Source: Amphibacillus xylanus NBRC 15112 (GTDB lineage: Bacteria > Bacillota > Bacilli > Bacillales > Amphibacillaceae). Taken from it: a stretch of 64,000 bases of DNA. Under the pieces are notes generated by a model, which saw only the letters and a list, made by a program, of their open reading frames with translations, did no database searches and had not been told where the DNA came from. Location of the stretch: positions 1,488,001-1,552,000 of the forward strand of contig NC_018704.1 of NCBI RefSeq assembly GCF_000307165.1. Reading direction: 5' to 3'. Below are positions 56,326-64,000 of the stretch, in pieces. Numbering within the stretch: position 1 is the stretch's first letter; the number at the start of each line of letters is the position of its first letter. Position numbers and translations under genes: made by a program.

Positions 56326-57325
56326 CTCCTCCGCCACGGGCAATGACGATTTCACCAACCTCTTCTAAACGGCGAATAGCAGCAACAATTCTTTGTTGAG
56401 CTTCTTCAACATCACGCAATCGAACTGGTCCCATATATTCCATCTCTTCTTTAAATGTTTCAGCCATTCTACTAGACATATTTTCAAAAATAACACTTTG
56501 AACTTCTTCACTAGCAACTTTAAGTGCTAGGCGTAAGTCATCATTTTCAACTTCTCTAATAACACGCTGAATCGCTCGATTATCAAGCGTAACAATATCT
56601 TCAAATACAAACATTCTCTTCTTAATTTCTTCAGCTAATTCAGGGTCTTGGATTTCTAAAGCATCAAGTATCGTTCGTTCAGTGCTTCGATCAACACCAT
56701 TTAACACTTCAACAACAGCTTGAATACCACCCGTTTGTGTATAATCTTGCGTCACAGTAGCTGATAATTTCTCTTCTAATATTTGTTCAACTTGATAGAT
56801 AATTTCTGGTGATGTCGAGTCCATTAAAGCAATACGTTTTGCTACATCTGCCTGCACTTCTTGTGGTAACTCTGACAAAATTTGTCCTGCTTGCTCATTA
56901 TCTAAATAGGATAATATTAATGCGATTGTCTGCGGATGCTCAGATTGAATAAAGTTAAGTATTTGAGCTGGATCCGCCTTTCTAGCAAAGTCAAACGGCT
57001 TTACTTGTAATGAGGAAGTTAGACGGGCAATAATCCGCTGTGCTTCTTCACTACCGACCGCTTTTTCTAAAACAGTCCTCGCATAGCCAATTCCACCTTG
57101 TGAAATATAATCTTGAGCAAGTGCAATTTGATGAAATTGCTCTAATACTTCCTCTATTTGTTCTGAATTAACTTTCTTTACTGATGAGATTTCTAAAGTC
57201 AATTTCTCGATTTCTTCTTCAGTTAGGTGCTTATATATTTGTGCCGATACATCTGGACCAAGTGAAATAAGTAGAATTGCCGCTTTTTGTCGACTGGTAA
57301 GTATTTGTTTGTGTCTAGTAGTCAT
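56309..57325 (-). CDS. fliG: Flagellar motor switch protein FliG
   Basis: Rotor protein that contacts FliF, FliM and the stators. 338 residues. FliG-N: ILTSRQKAAILLISLGPDVS; FliG-M with the SEHPQTIALILSYL (EHPQ) motif near 130; FliG-C torque helix with VENDDLRLALKVASEEVQS carrying charged residues, and GPVRLRDVEEAQQRIVAAI. GGGGGAG ribosome site. Between fliF and fliH. Confidence 0.97.
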   Translation of the reverse strand: MTTRHKQILTSRQKAAILLISLGPDVSAQIYKHLTEEEIEKLTLEISSVKKVNSEQIEEVLEQFHQIALAQDYISQGGIGYARTVLEKAVGSEEAQRIIARLTSSLQVKPFDFARKADPAQILNFIQSEHPQTIALILSYLDNEQAGQILSELPQEVQADVAKRIALMDSTSPEIIYQVEQILEEKLSATVTQDYTQTGGIQAVVEVLNGVDRSTERTILDALEIQDPELAEEIKKRMFVFEDIVTLDNRAIQRVIREVENDDLRLALKVASEEVQSVIFENMSSRMAETFKEEMEYMGPVRLRDVEEAQQRIVAAIRRLEEVGEIVIARGGGDDIIV

Positions 57326-57337
57326 TCAGCTCTCCCC

Positions 57338-58939
57338 CTAATCCTCAGAAATCCATGAACGTAATAACTTGGCAAACTCGTCTGGTCTGTCTTGAGCAAG
57401 TTTTTCAAGTTGCTTGCGTTTCATTGTGCTTTCAGTTGGTTCAGCTTCGTCAATTTCAGGAAGGCTGATTTCTTCTCCAACTTCAGCTTCAGCAGTATAT
57501 GCAAATTCTTCTTCAAAATTATTTTGTTTTCTAGTGGCTAAAATAATGACCAAAATAACTATTAAGAGTAGTAAAACTCCTACAGCAATCATTATCCAGA
57601 AAGGTATTTCAAACTTAGTTGGTTGTTCTATAGGATTCATCCCACCAAACTCCTGGAAGACAATTGATACATTCGGTGTATTAGTTGTTGTCTCATATGA
57701 CCCATCAACTGTCGTTTGAATAATTGAGTCTAATATTGACGCAATACCTGATTCAACATTTGCTTGTTCTGCAGGCGTTAATAATACTGGTTGACCATCT
57801 TCGCCTATCGTATCTTTACGACGATCAACAGCAACCTGAATACCTAAATCTCTAATTTTATATGGACTTTCAATAATTTCACGTTGAATTCGATTAAACT
57901 CATAGTTAACTGAGTCTTGAATTAACTCATAATCCCCATTTCCGGAATCACCAGCTGGATAGTTCGCTACATCATTTTCACCACTACCCACTGTCCCTTC
58001 AATTGGACCAGTACCTGTATATGTTTCATGGATACTTTCTACACTCACAGGAAGTCCATCTATTTCATCATTAACAGGATCAACTAGCTGCTCCATTCGA
58101 TTTTCTTGCGTAAAATCAATATCAGCTGTAACTGAAGTAACAACTTTGTCTGCGCCGATCATAATACTTAGCATTTGTTGAACTCGGCGTTGAATATCCT
58201 TTTCAATATCTTTCTTAATTGCTTGCTGAGAAGCGTAAATATCCCCACTCGTAAAATTACCTGAACTTTCTAGGTCATAATGATTGAAGTTCTGGTCAAT
58301 TATGCCGATATTTTCTATAGGGAGGTTCGGTACTGATTTCGAGATCAGATGATAGAGTGCATTAATCTGACTAGGCTCAAAACGATAACCAGGTGCTACC
58401 TCTAATACAATTGATGCCGAGGCCTCTCCTTGATCATCACTAACGAATATTTGTTGCTGTGGCATTGTGATCATGACATTCGCATTATTAATGCCTGCAA
58501 TACTCTTAATTAAATTTGCTAATTCAGTTTGAGTAGCATCTAATTTCATCATGTCAAATTCATTATCAGTCACGCCCCAAGAGCTATTTTGACTGAAAAA
58601 TGAGTAATCAATACCACCGCTTTGCGGGATACCTTGAGCAGCGAGATCGACTAATAGATTATTTGCCAATTCTTCAGGTACACGGATGGTTGATCCGCCA
58701 TCTGTAATCTCACTATCTATTCCTCTCGCATCTAATTCTGCTTTAATTTGTCCTGCTTCTTGCAAAGTTAGATTGCTATATAAAGGAACCATTGTTGTAC
58801 GTGTAGCTATATAGCTTCCACCACCAACAATAATTAAGAAAATTAAAATAGAAGAAAGTATAATGCCTTTTTCCCTTTTACTACGAATCTTCCAAAATTC
58901 TATAATTTTATCTTTTTGTTGAATAAATATTTCTTTCAT
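57338..58939 (-). CDS. fliF: Flagellar MS-ring protein FliF
   Basis: Builds the MS ring in the membrane. 533 residues from MKEIFIQQKDKII. Membrane helix near 22-45, YscJ/FliF ring-building domain with TMVPLYSNLTLQEAGQIKAEL and GIPQSGGIDYSFF, the RBM2/RBM3 region to about 420, second helix near 440-462 (FWIMIAVGVLLLLIVILVII), and the C-terminal FliG-binding tail ending LAQDRPDEFAKLLRSWISE. ATG at 58939 after GGAGGCACATT. Confidence 0.97.
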   Translation of the reverse strand: MKEIFIQQKDKIIEFWKIRSKREKGIILSSILIFLIIVGGGSYIATRTTMVPLYSNLTLQEAGQIKAELDARGIDSEITDGGSTIRVPEELANNLLVDLAAQGIPQSGGIDYSFFSQNSSWGVTDNEFDMMKLDATQTELANLIKSIAGINNANVMITMPQQQIFVSDDQGEASASIVLEVAPGYRFEPSQINALYHLISKSVPNLPIENIGIIDQNFNHYDLESSGNFTSGDIYASQQAIKKDIEKDIQRRVQQMLSIMIGADKVVTSVTADIDFTQENRMEQLVDPVNDEIDGLPVSVESIHETYTGTGPIEGTVGSGENDVANYPAGDSGNGDYELIQDSVNYEFNRIQREIIESPYKIRDLGIQVAVDRRKDTIGEDGQPVLLTPAEQANVESGIASILDSIIQTTVDGSYETTTNTPNVSIVFQEFGGMNPIEQPTKFEIPFWIMIAVGVLLLLIVILVIILATRKQNNFEEEFAYTAEAEVGEEISLPEIDEAEPTESTMKRKQLEKLAQDRPDEFAKLLRSWISED

Positions 58940-58983
58940 AATGTGCCTCCATACCAATCACAGTTCAATTGAAGTGCTAAAAC

Positions 58984-59289
58984 TTAGATTTGCATTCTCA
59001 TGATTTCATTGTAAGCATCGATAACTTTACTTTGCACTTCAACTGCCAAACTCATTGATAGTGATGCTTTCTGTGCTGCAATCATGACATCGTGTAGTTG
59101 ATCAATTTCACCATTAACAAGCATCTCTGTTTTTTGTGCTGACTCAATTTGGGTTTGATTTAATTGTTCGAGCGCTTGCTTGAATTGAGTTGAAAATTGA
59201 TTGTGTATAGAGTCTTGCCCATTTGGTCCGTTTGCTTTTATATAAGTGTTTGGTTGAGTAGATTGTAAAGTTTGAAGATCAATACGCAT
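58984..59289 (-). CDS. fliE: Flagellar hook-basal body protein FliE
   Basis: Adapter between the MS ring and the rod, the first exported rod component. 101 residues; the C-terminal DVMIAAQKASLSMSLAVEVQ with SKVIDAYNEIMRMQI is the diagnostic part; the N-terminal half is variable. GAAGGTGA ribosome site. Between flgC and fliF. Confidence 0.95.
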   Translation of the reverse strand: MRIDLQTLQSTQPNTYIKANGPNGQDSIHNQFSTQFKQALEQLNQTQIESAQKTEMLVNGEIDQLHDVMIAAQKASLSMSLAVEVQSKVIDAYNEIMRMQI

Positions 59290-59309
59290 TTAGTTCACCT
59301 TCTTTTTTA

Positions 59310-59765
59310 TTATCTGCCTATTTCAAGTGTTTTCATTAACATACCTTTAGTAGCATTTAGAGCTGTTACATTCGCTTCATATGATCTTGTTGCACTCATT
59401 AAATCAACCATTTCTTGAAGTGGATCAACATTTGGCATTCGAACATATCCATCAGCACCTGCGTCTGGATGCGCAGGATTATACACTAACGTAAACGGTT
59501 CATCATCTTCAGTAATGGCTGTTGCTTTAACTCCGTTCAAATTTGTTTGATTACGACTTCGTACACGACTTAAATGATTTGCAAATGAATGTCCGCTTTC
59601 TTGAAAACGAACGGTCTTTCTGCGATATGGTTCAAACTCGCCATTTTCACTTACACGAGCACGTGTTGTTTCTGCATTCGCAATATTTGATGAGACAACA
59701 TCCATTCTTAATCTTTGAGCAGTTAAAGCAGATCCACTCACATTCATACTATTAAAAATACTCAT
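59310..59765 (-). CDS. flgC: Flagellar basal-body rod protein FlgC
   Basis: Proximal rod subunit. 151 residues. N-terminal ALTAQRLRMDVVSSNIANAETTR motif split by the usual SSNIANAxT, VRMPNVDPLQEMVDLMSA near the C-terminus, and SYEANVTALNATKGM at the end. Two bases after flgB. Complete. Confidence 0.96.
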   Translation of the reverse strand: MSIFNSMNVSGSALTAQRLRMDVVSSNIANAETTRARVSENGEFEPYRRKTVRFQESGHSFANHLSRVRSRNQTNLNGVKATAITEDDEPFTLVYNPAHPDAGADGYVRMPNVDPLQEMVDLMSATRSYEANVTALNATKGMLMKTLEIGR

Positions 59766-59767
59766 GA

Positions 59768-60160
59768 TTAACGTCCCCCACGAATAACATTCTGTAATGT
59801 ATTAAAACGTCCATTTAATCGATCAACCAAAGCTTGCTGATAAATTTGGTTATTGGCTAATTCAACCATTTCCTTGTCAATATCTACATTGTTTCCATTG
59901 TGATTATATTGGGTATTATGATTAACATGAACTTTAAATCCTCTAATCGTATTTCCGAACTCGATATGACGCGGATCCGTTCTCTTTGCTGTAAATTGAC
60001 TCTGTTGTTCTAATTCTAATAAACTCTTAAACTCAATACTCTTTGCTTTATAACCTGGCGTATCAACGTTAGCAAGATTATTGGCAATCGTTTCGTTTTT
60101 TAGATGCGCATAATTTAAACCATGGTGTAAACTGTCGATCGTGCGATCAAAAATCGACAT
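59768..60160 (-). CDS. flgB: Flagellar basal-body rod protein FlgB
   Basis: Proximal rod subunit and first gene of the fla/che operon. About 130 residues from MSIFDRTIDSLHHGLNYA. ETIANNLANVDTPGYKAK is the rod-protein signature; the C-terminal DIDKEMVELANNQIYQQALVDRL is truncated in this quotation. The ATG at 60160 follows AAAGGAGGCGGAATT; the longer frame has no ribosome site. A 580-bp intergenic region upstream should carry the operon promoters. Confidence 0.96.
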   Translation of the reverse strand: MSIFDRTIDSLHHGLNYAHLKNETIANNLANVDTPGYKAKSIEFKSLLELEQQSQFTAKRTDPRHIEFGNTIRGFKVHVNHNTQYNHNGNNVDIDKEMVELANNQIYQQALVDRLNGRFNTLQNVIRGGR

Positions 60161-60383
60161 AATTCCGCCTCCTTTTATTTTTGAATAATTATCTAAAATT
60201 GTTATCAATTAACTATTATCATGACATTACGACCTAATTCCGACAAACTAATATAATTATATTGAATTATTAATAAAAATTCATTAATTTTGACCATTTT
60301 ACGACTAAAGTTATTGATATTTCTTTTGTTCATCCAACTATATTCCTATGTATAATTAGGTCGAACTTTGACTGTTTCTATAC

Positions 60384-60412
60384 ATAATAGTCGTATTTCA
60401 ATTATTACACAA
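60384..60412 (-). promoter_or_regulatory. flgB: Candidate fla/che operon promoter
   Basis: Minus strand TTGTGT (60412-60407), 17-bp spacer, TATTAT (60389-60384), giving a leader of about 215 nt before flgB. AT-rich surroundings make chance matches likely. Confidence 0.35.
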
Positions 60413-60690
60413 TCATGTAAAAAAGCCAACATAATTGTTGTTATTCTACAGTTAATGATAGCGCTCTCATATACATTTCGAGTTATAAAATCGCTTTATT
60501 ATTATCACTTGTATTTTATTTCAGGTTGATGGTTATTTTTTAGATTATTCAAGTGATCTGGTCATGCTTCTTAAATAATATCTCTTTCTCACTTCATGAA
60601 TATTAGCTTTATTTACCCTCTTTAATCCAGGTAATATATTGGCAAAGATTGAAAGTGAATAATATTTCCTATTGCAGATTAATGCACATA

Positions 60691-60732
60691 AAAAAGGTGT
60701 CATTGAATTTTTAAATTCAATGACACCTTTTT
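60691..60732 (-). terminator. Bidirectional terminator after codY
   Basis: A long perfect stem: AAAAAGGTGTCATTGAATTT pairs with its reverse complement ending in CACCTTTTT (60691-60732, loop near 60711), with A/T runs on both sides. Closes codY on the minus strand, separating it from the flagellar operon. Confidence 0.9.
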
Positions 60733-60739
60733 TTGTAAT

Positions 60740-61525
60740 TTAGTTATCATCTGCTTTTAGTTTTTGCAATTCTACTAAGAAATTATCATTAAGTACTTTA
60801 ATGTATGTTCCCTTCATACCTAACGAACGAGATTCAATTACTCCAGCACTTTCTAGTTTTCTAAGTGCGTTGACGATTACTGATCTTGTAATACCAACGC
60901 GATCAGCTATTTTACTTGCAACAAGTAATCCTTCTTTTCCATCTAATTCTGCAAAGATATGTTCAATAGCCTCTAACTCACTGTAGGATAATGAACTAAT
61001 CGCCATTTGAACAACGGCTTTTGATCGAGCTTCTTTCTCAATTTCTTTAGTTTTTACATGTAAGATTTCCATTCCAACAACAGTTGCGCCATATTCAGCT
61101 AATAGTAAATCATCATTGTTAAATTCTGTGTCTAAACGACTAAGCATTAATGTACCTAATCGTTCGCCACTTCCAATAATCGGAACAATCGTTGTAAGAC
61201 CATCTTTAAAAAGATCTTTATTTTCAACTGGAAATGCTGTATAAGGACTATCAATATCTAAGTTTGCTGTTGTTTCTTGAATATCGAATAAACTTTCTGT
61301 GAATTCTAATGGGAATTGACGCTCCTCTAACATCGCAATCATTCGAGGGTTCTCGATTTTTTGGTTGATCGAAAAGCCTAGTAATTTCCCTTTATTACTT
61401 ACGACGAAAACATTTGCCCCAATGATCTCTTGTAGAGTAACTGCTATCTCATTATAGTTAACAGATTTTGCTTTTGCACCTTGTAAGATTTGATTTATTT
61501 TTCTAGTACGTGTTAGTAGTTCCAT
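60740..61525 (-). CDS. codY: Global transcription regulator CodY
   Basis: GTP- and branched-chain amino acid-sensing repressor of stationary-phase genes, in B. subtilis including the flagellar operon next to it. 261 residues. N-terminal GAF-like ligand domain 1-150 ([44 protein letters not shown]-like), linker helix, and C-terminal winged helix with [20 protein letters not shown] and [18 protein letters not shown]. Order xerC-hslV-hslU-codY as in Bacillus. Confidence 0.97.
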   Translation of the reverse strand: MELLTRTRKINQILQGAKAKSVNYNEIAVTLQEIIGANVFVVSNKGKLLGFSINQKIENPRMIAMLEERQFPLEFTESLFDIQETTANLDIDSPYTAFPVENKDLFKDGLTTIVPIIGSGERLGTLMLSRLDTEFNNDDLLLAEYGATVVGMEILHVKTKEIEKEARSKAVVQMAISSLSYSELEAIEHIFAELDGKEGLLVASKIADRVGITRSVIVNALRKLESAGVIESRSLGMKGTYIKVLNDNFLVELQKLKADDN

Positions 61526-61556
61526 ATTACTCCTCCGTTTCCTTTATCGAAAATCA

Positions 61557-62954
61557 TTATAAAATATATTGACTTAAATCTCTGTTTTTTACGACGCTCT
61601 TTAGCTTTTCATCGACATACTGTGGCGTAATTTCAATCGTTGGCATCGTAATATCTTCTGCCTCAAATAATAGATCTTCAAGTAATTTTTCTAATATTGT
61701 GTGTAGACGTCGTGCACCAATATTATCTGTTTCTTGATTGACTTCATAGGCAATTTCAGCAATTCTCGTTATCGCACCTTCTGAAAATACGACATCAATA
61801 TCTTCAGTCTTTAATAACGCTTGATACTGTTTTAATAGAGCATTTGAAGGCTCTGATAAAATACGTTTAAAATCTTCAACAGATAGCTTCTCTAACTCAA
61901 CTCTAATTGGAAATCGACCTTGCAATTCTGGGATTAGATCCGAGGGTTTAGCCATATGAAAAGCACCTGCAGCGATAAACAGAATATGATCTGTTTTAAC
62001 CGCTCCATATTTTGTCGTTACTGTAGATCCTTCAATAATCGGTAAGATATCACGTTGAACACCTTCTCTTGAGACGTCAACATGTCCTTCACTCTTACCT
62101 GCAACCTTATCAATTTCATCAATAAAGATAATTCCTGACTGTTCAACTAAATTCAATGCCAATTGAATGACTTCATCCATATCGATTAGCTTTTGTGCTT
62201 CTTGTTGAATTAAAATTTTTCTCGCTTCACTAACAGGTAATTTTCTTTTCTTAACTCGTTTCGGCATGAGTTGACCAAACATGTCTTGCATGTTTAATCC
62301 CATTTGTTCCATTCCGGCACCTTGCATCATATCAAACATTGAATGCTGATGTTCTTCAACCTCTACCGTTACAATCGTATCTTCTAATTCACCTAGTGCA
62401 AGCTTGTGTTCGACTTGTTTGCGTTTTTTTAGTTTTTCTTCATTTATTTGGGGCTGGTCTTCAGCCTGTGATTGATCATCAGTTTGTTGAAAGAAAAATT
62501 CAAACGGATTTTTCATTTGATTTTGTTGTTTTTTCGCAATCGGAACAAGCAAATTAACTAACTCTTGATTAGCTAGTTGTTCTGCTCTTGATTCAACTTC
62601 TTGCATTTTATTTTGCTTTACCATGCGGATAGCCATTTCAACTAAATCTCTAATCATGGACTCAACGTCTCGCCCGACATAACCAACTTCAGTAAATTTA
62701 GTCGCTTCGACCTTTACAAAGGGCGCACCGACTAATTTTGCTAATCGTCTAGCTATCTCTGTTTTACCCACTCCGGTAGGTCCAATCATTAAAATATTCT
62801 TTGGCACAACTTCATCTCGTATTTCGGGATCAAGTTTCATCCGACGATAACGATTTCTTAAAGCAATTGCAACTGATTTCTTTGCTTGATTTTGACCGAC
62901 AATATATCGGTTTAACTCATTAACAATTTGTTTAGGTGTAAGTGTAGAACTCAA
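61557..62954 (-). CDS. hslU: ATP-dependent protease ATPase subunit HslU (ClpY)
   Basis: AAA+ unfoldase that feeds HslV. 465 residues. Walker [18 protein letters not shown] near 57, the GYVGRD pore loop, the I domain (about 110-245, rich in Gln/Lys), Walker [14 protein letters not shown], sensor and C-terminal [21 protein letters not shown]-terminal tail ends SQYIL. It begins with TTG, four nt after AGGAGGTGG. Follows hslV by 15 bp. Confidence 0.96.
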   Translation of the reverse strand: MSSTLTPKQIVNELNRYIVGQNQAKKSVAIALRNRYRRMKLDPEIRDEVVPKNILMIGPTGVGKTEIARRLAKLVGAPFVKVEATKFTEVGYVGRDVESMIRDLVEMAIRMVKQNKMQEVESRAEQLANQELVNLLVPIAKKQQNQMKNPFEFFFQQTDDQSQAEDQPQINEEKLKKRKQVEHKLALGELEDTIVTVEVEEHQHSMFDMMQGAGMEQMGLNMQDMFGQLMPKRVKKRKLPVSEARKILIQQEAQKLIDMDEVIQLALNLVEQSGIIFIDEIDKVAGKSEGHVDVSREGVQRDILPIIEGSTVTTKYGAVKTDHILFIAAGAFHMAKPSDLIPELQGRFPIRVELEKLSVEDFKRILSEPSNALLKQYQALLKTEDIDVVFSEGAITRIAEIAYEVNQETDNIGARRLHTILEKLLEDLLFEAEDITMPTIEITPQYVDEKLKSVVKNRDLSQYIL

Positions 62955-62969
62955 ATAACCACCTCCTAA

Positions 62970-63518
62970 TTAATCTTCTAACACTTCAAGTATGATTTGA
63001 TCATTTGTGTATACACATAATTCACTAGCAATCTCTAAAGCTGAACGAGCAATTTCACTTGCAGACTTTTCCGGACTATATCGTTTTAATGCTCTACCAG
63101 CTGCTAACGCATAATTACCACCAGATCCGATTGCTAGTATACCATCATCAGGCTCAATTACTTCACCTGTACCTGAAATTAGTAGCATCGTCTGCTTATT
63201 CATTACAATTAATAATGCTTCTAGTTGACGTAGCATTTTATCGCTTCGCCATTCCTTAGCTAATTCTACAGCTGATCGCTCTAAATTGCCATTAAAAGTT
63301 TCAAGTTTTGCTTCGAATTTTTCATATAGTGTAAAGGCATCAGCTACTGATCCAGCAAAGCCTGCTAACACCTGTCCATTAAAAAGTTTGCGGACTTTTC
63401 TTGCTTTATGTTTCATAACAACTGCATTTCCCATCGTTACTTGACCATCGCCACTCATAGCACATTGACCATTATGTCGAATGGCAAATATCGTTGTCGC
63501 GTGGAATTCTGTCTTCAT
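62970..63518 (-). CDS. hslV: ATP-dependent protease subunit HslV (ClpQ)
   Basis: Peptidase subunit of the HslUV protease. 182 residues. [26 protein letters not shown] gives the catalytic N-terminal region (TT after FHA); [12 protein letters not shown] and [14 protein letters not shown] are further family motifs. As in B. subtilis ClpQ a few residues precede the Thr, so processing or use of an N-terminal Ser-like nucleophile is an open point; here no Ser follows the Met (MKTEFHATT). Confidence 0.95.
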   Translation of the reverse strand: MKTEFHATTIFAIRHNGQCAMSGDGQVTMGNAVVMKHKARKVRKLFNGQVLAGFAGSVADAFTLYEKFEAKLETFNGNLERSAVELAKEWRSDKMLRQLEALLIVMNKQTMLLISGTGEVIEPDDGILAIGSGGNYALAAGRALKRYSPEKSASEIARSALEIASELCVYTNDQIILEVLED

Positions 63519-63530
63519 AATTTCACCTCT

Positions 63531-64000
63531 TTATGACTTCGCTCTTGGATGCGCTTTCATATACACATCCTTCAGACGATCTTTTGTTACGTGTGTATAA
63601 ACTTGCGTTGAGGATAGATGATCATGTCCTAACAGTTCTTGAACACTTCTTAAATCCGCACCTGCGTTTAACAAATGTGTGGCAAATGTGTGGCGTAAAG
63701 CATGAGGATGAACGTGGATTGAAATAGCTGCATCACTCACTATTTTGTTCAAGATATAACGAATACCACGTGTTGTCACTTGTTTTCCATTTGAATTTAG
63801 AAAAAGATAATCAGTTCCCATCTTATTTTTCTTAACTAAAACTTCTCTTCCTTCATTAATATAAAGTTTTAACGCATCGTGTGCGAATGAACCGAATGGA
63901 ATATAACGTTCCTTTCGACCCTTTCCCATTACAAGTATTGTTTGCATTGAAAAATCAATCGCATCAATTGTTAAATTAACACACTCACTAACACGTATAC
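63531..64000 (-). CDS. xerC: Tyrosine recombinase XerC/CodV (5' part beyond window)
   Basis: Site-specific recombinase that resolves chromosome dimers with XerD. The frame is open to the right edge (RVSECVNLTIDAIDFSMQ precedes GKGRKERYIPFG), so the N-terminal half lies outside. Visible catalytic residues: Arg in IRVSE, Lys region KGRKER, HPHALRHTFATHLL (His and Arg), LGHDHLSSTQVYTHV (His and Tyr nucleophile). In B. subtilis this gene (codV) starts the codV-clpQ-clpY-codY operon, and the same 12-15 bp gaps are seen here. Confidence 0.93.
   Translation of the reverse strand, partial: IRVSECVNLTIDAIDFSMQTILVMGKGRKERYIPFGSFAHDALKLYINEGREVLVKKNKMGTDYLFLNSNGKQVTTRGIRYILNKIVSDAAISIHVHPHALRHTFATHLLNAGADLRSVQELLGHDHLSSTQVYTHVTKDRLKDVYMKAHPRAKS

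Larger units (their letters stand above)
60161..60739. other. 580-bp intergenic region between codY and flgB
   Basis: Very AT-rich. Contains the codY terminator at its right end (60691-60732) and probably the promoters of the fla/che operon. One sigma-A-like pair is listed separately. I found no convincing sigma-D promoter (TAAA-15-GCCGATAT type) and no clear CodY box; nothing with coding potential. Confidence 0.6.

Noticed and set aside
60276-60291. AAAATTCATTAATTTT as a CodY box upstream of flgB
   Set aside because: It is an AT-rich palindrome but lacks the TTCNGAA centre of the CodY motif; chance dyads are common in this region.

Overview
The window is AT-rich DNA from an endospore-forming, flagellated member of the Bacillaceae. 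Gene order follows the Bacillus subtilis block codV(xerC)-clpQY(hslVU)-codY-fla/che operon-rpsB-tsf-pyrH-frr-uppS-cdsA-rasP-proS-polC-nusA operon-rpsO-pnp-ymxH-spoVF-asd-dapG-dapA, read entirely on the minus strand. Dipicolinate synthase genes (spoVFA/spoVFB) indicate sporulation. I cannot name the genus from sequence alone; low-GC halophilic or alkaliphilic Bacillaceae are the best guess.

Layout from left to right, against the direction of transcription. 1-5.1 kb: diaminopimelate/lysine and dipicolinate genes (dapA, partial; dapG; asd; spoVFB; spoVFA) and a PRC-barrel protein. 5.2-7.03 kb: an IS110-group insertion sequence on the plus strand, sitting inside a dispersed palindromic repeat, with a non-coding region that looks like a bridge RNA. 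7.1-17 kb: pnp, rpsO, ribF, truB and the nusA-infB operon. 17.3-29.8 kb: polC, proS, rseP, cdsA, uppS, frr, pyrH, tsf, rpsB. 29.8-60.2 kb: the complete fla/che operon, from flgB (right) to sigD and swrB (left). 60.7-64 kb: codY, hslU, hslV and a partial xerC.

The flagellar operon encodes rod/basal body proteins (FlgB, FlgC, FliE), the MS-ring and switch (FliF, FliG, FliM, FliY), the export machine (FliH, FliI, FliJ, FliO, FliP, FliQ, FliR, FlhB, FlhA), hook assembly (FliK, FlgD, FlgE), placement and number control (FlhF, FlhG), chemotaxis (CheY, CheB, CheA, CheW, CheC, CheD) and sigma-D. The hook-length gene fliK is cut into two pieces by an ISLre2-type insertion sequence at about 50.77-52.27 kb, so normal hook-to-filament switching is probably lost or impaired in this strain.

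The most interesting object is the IS110 element. Its two ends are flanked by the same GAAA core. The 5' non-coding region carries two stem-loops: one has segments complementary or identical to the element's own two ends, and the other has segments resembling the target repeat. Joining the two ends in a circle would create a -35/-10 promoter with a 17-bp spacer, and the predicted start would lie inside a terminator hairpin that would otherwise stop read-in transcription. Against the B. subtilis order, dxr is absent between cdsA and rseP, and ylxY and mlpA are absent between pnp and ymxH, where the repeat and IS now lie. The only plus-strand genes are the two transposases. I saw no rRNA, tRNA or CRISPR array.
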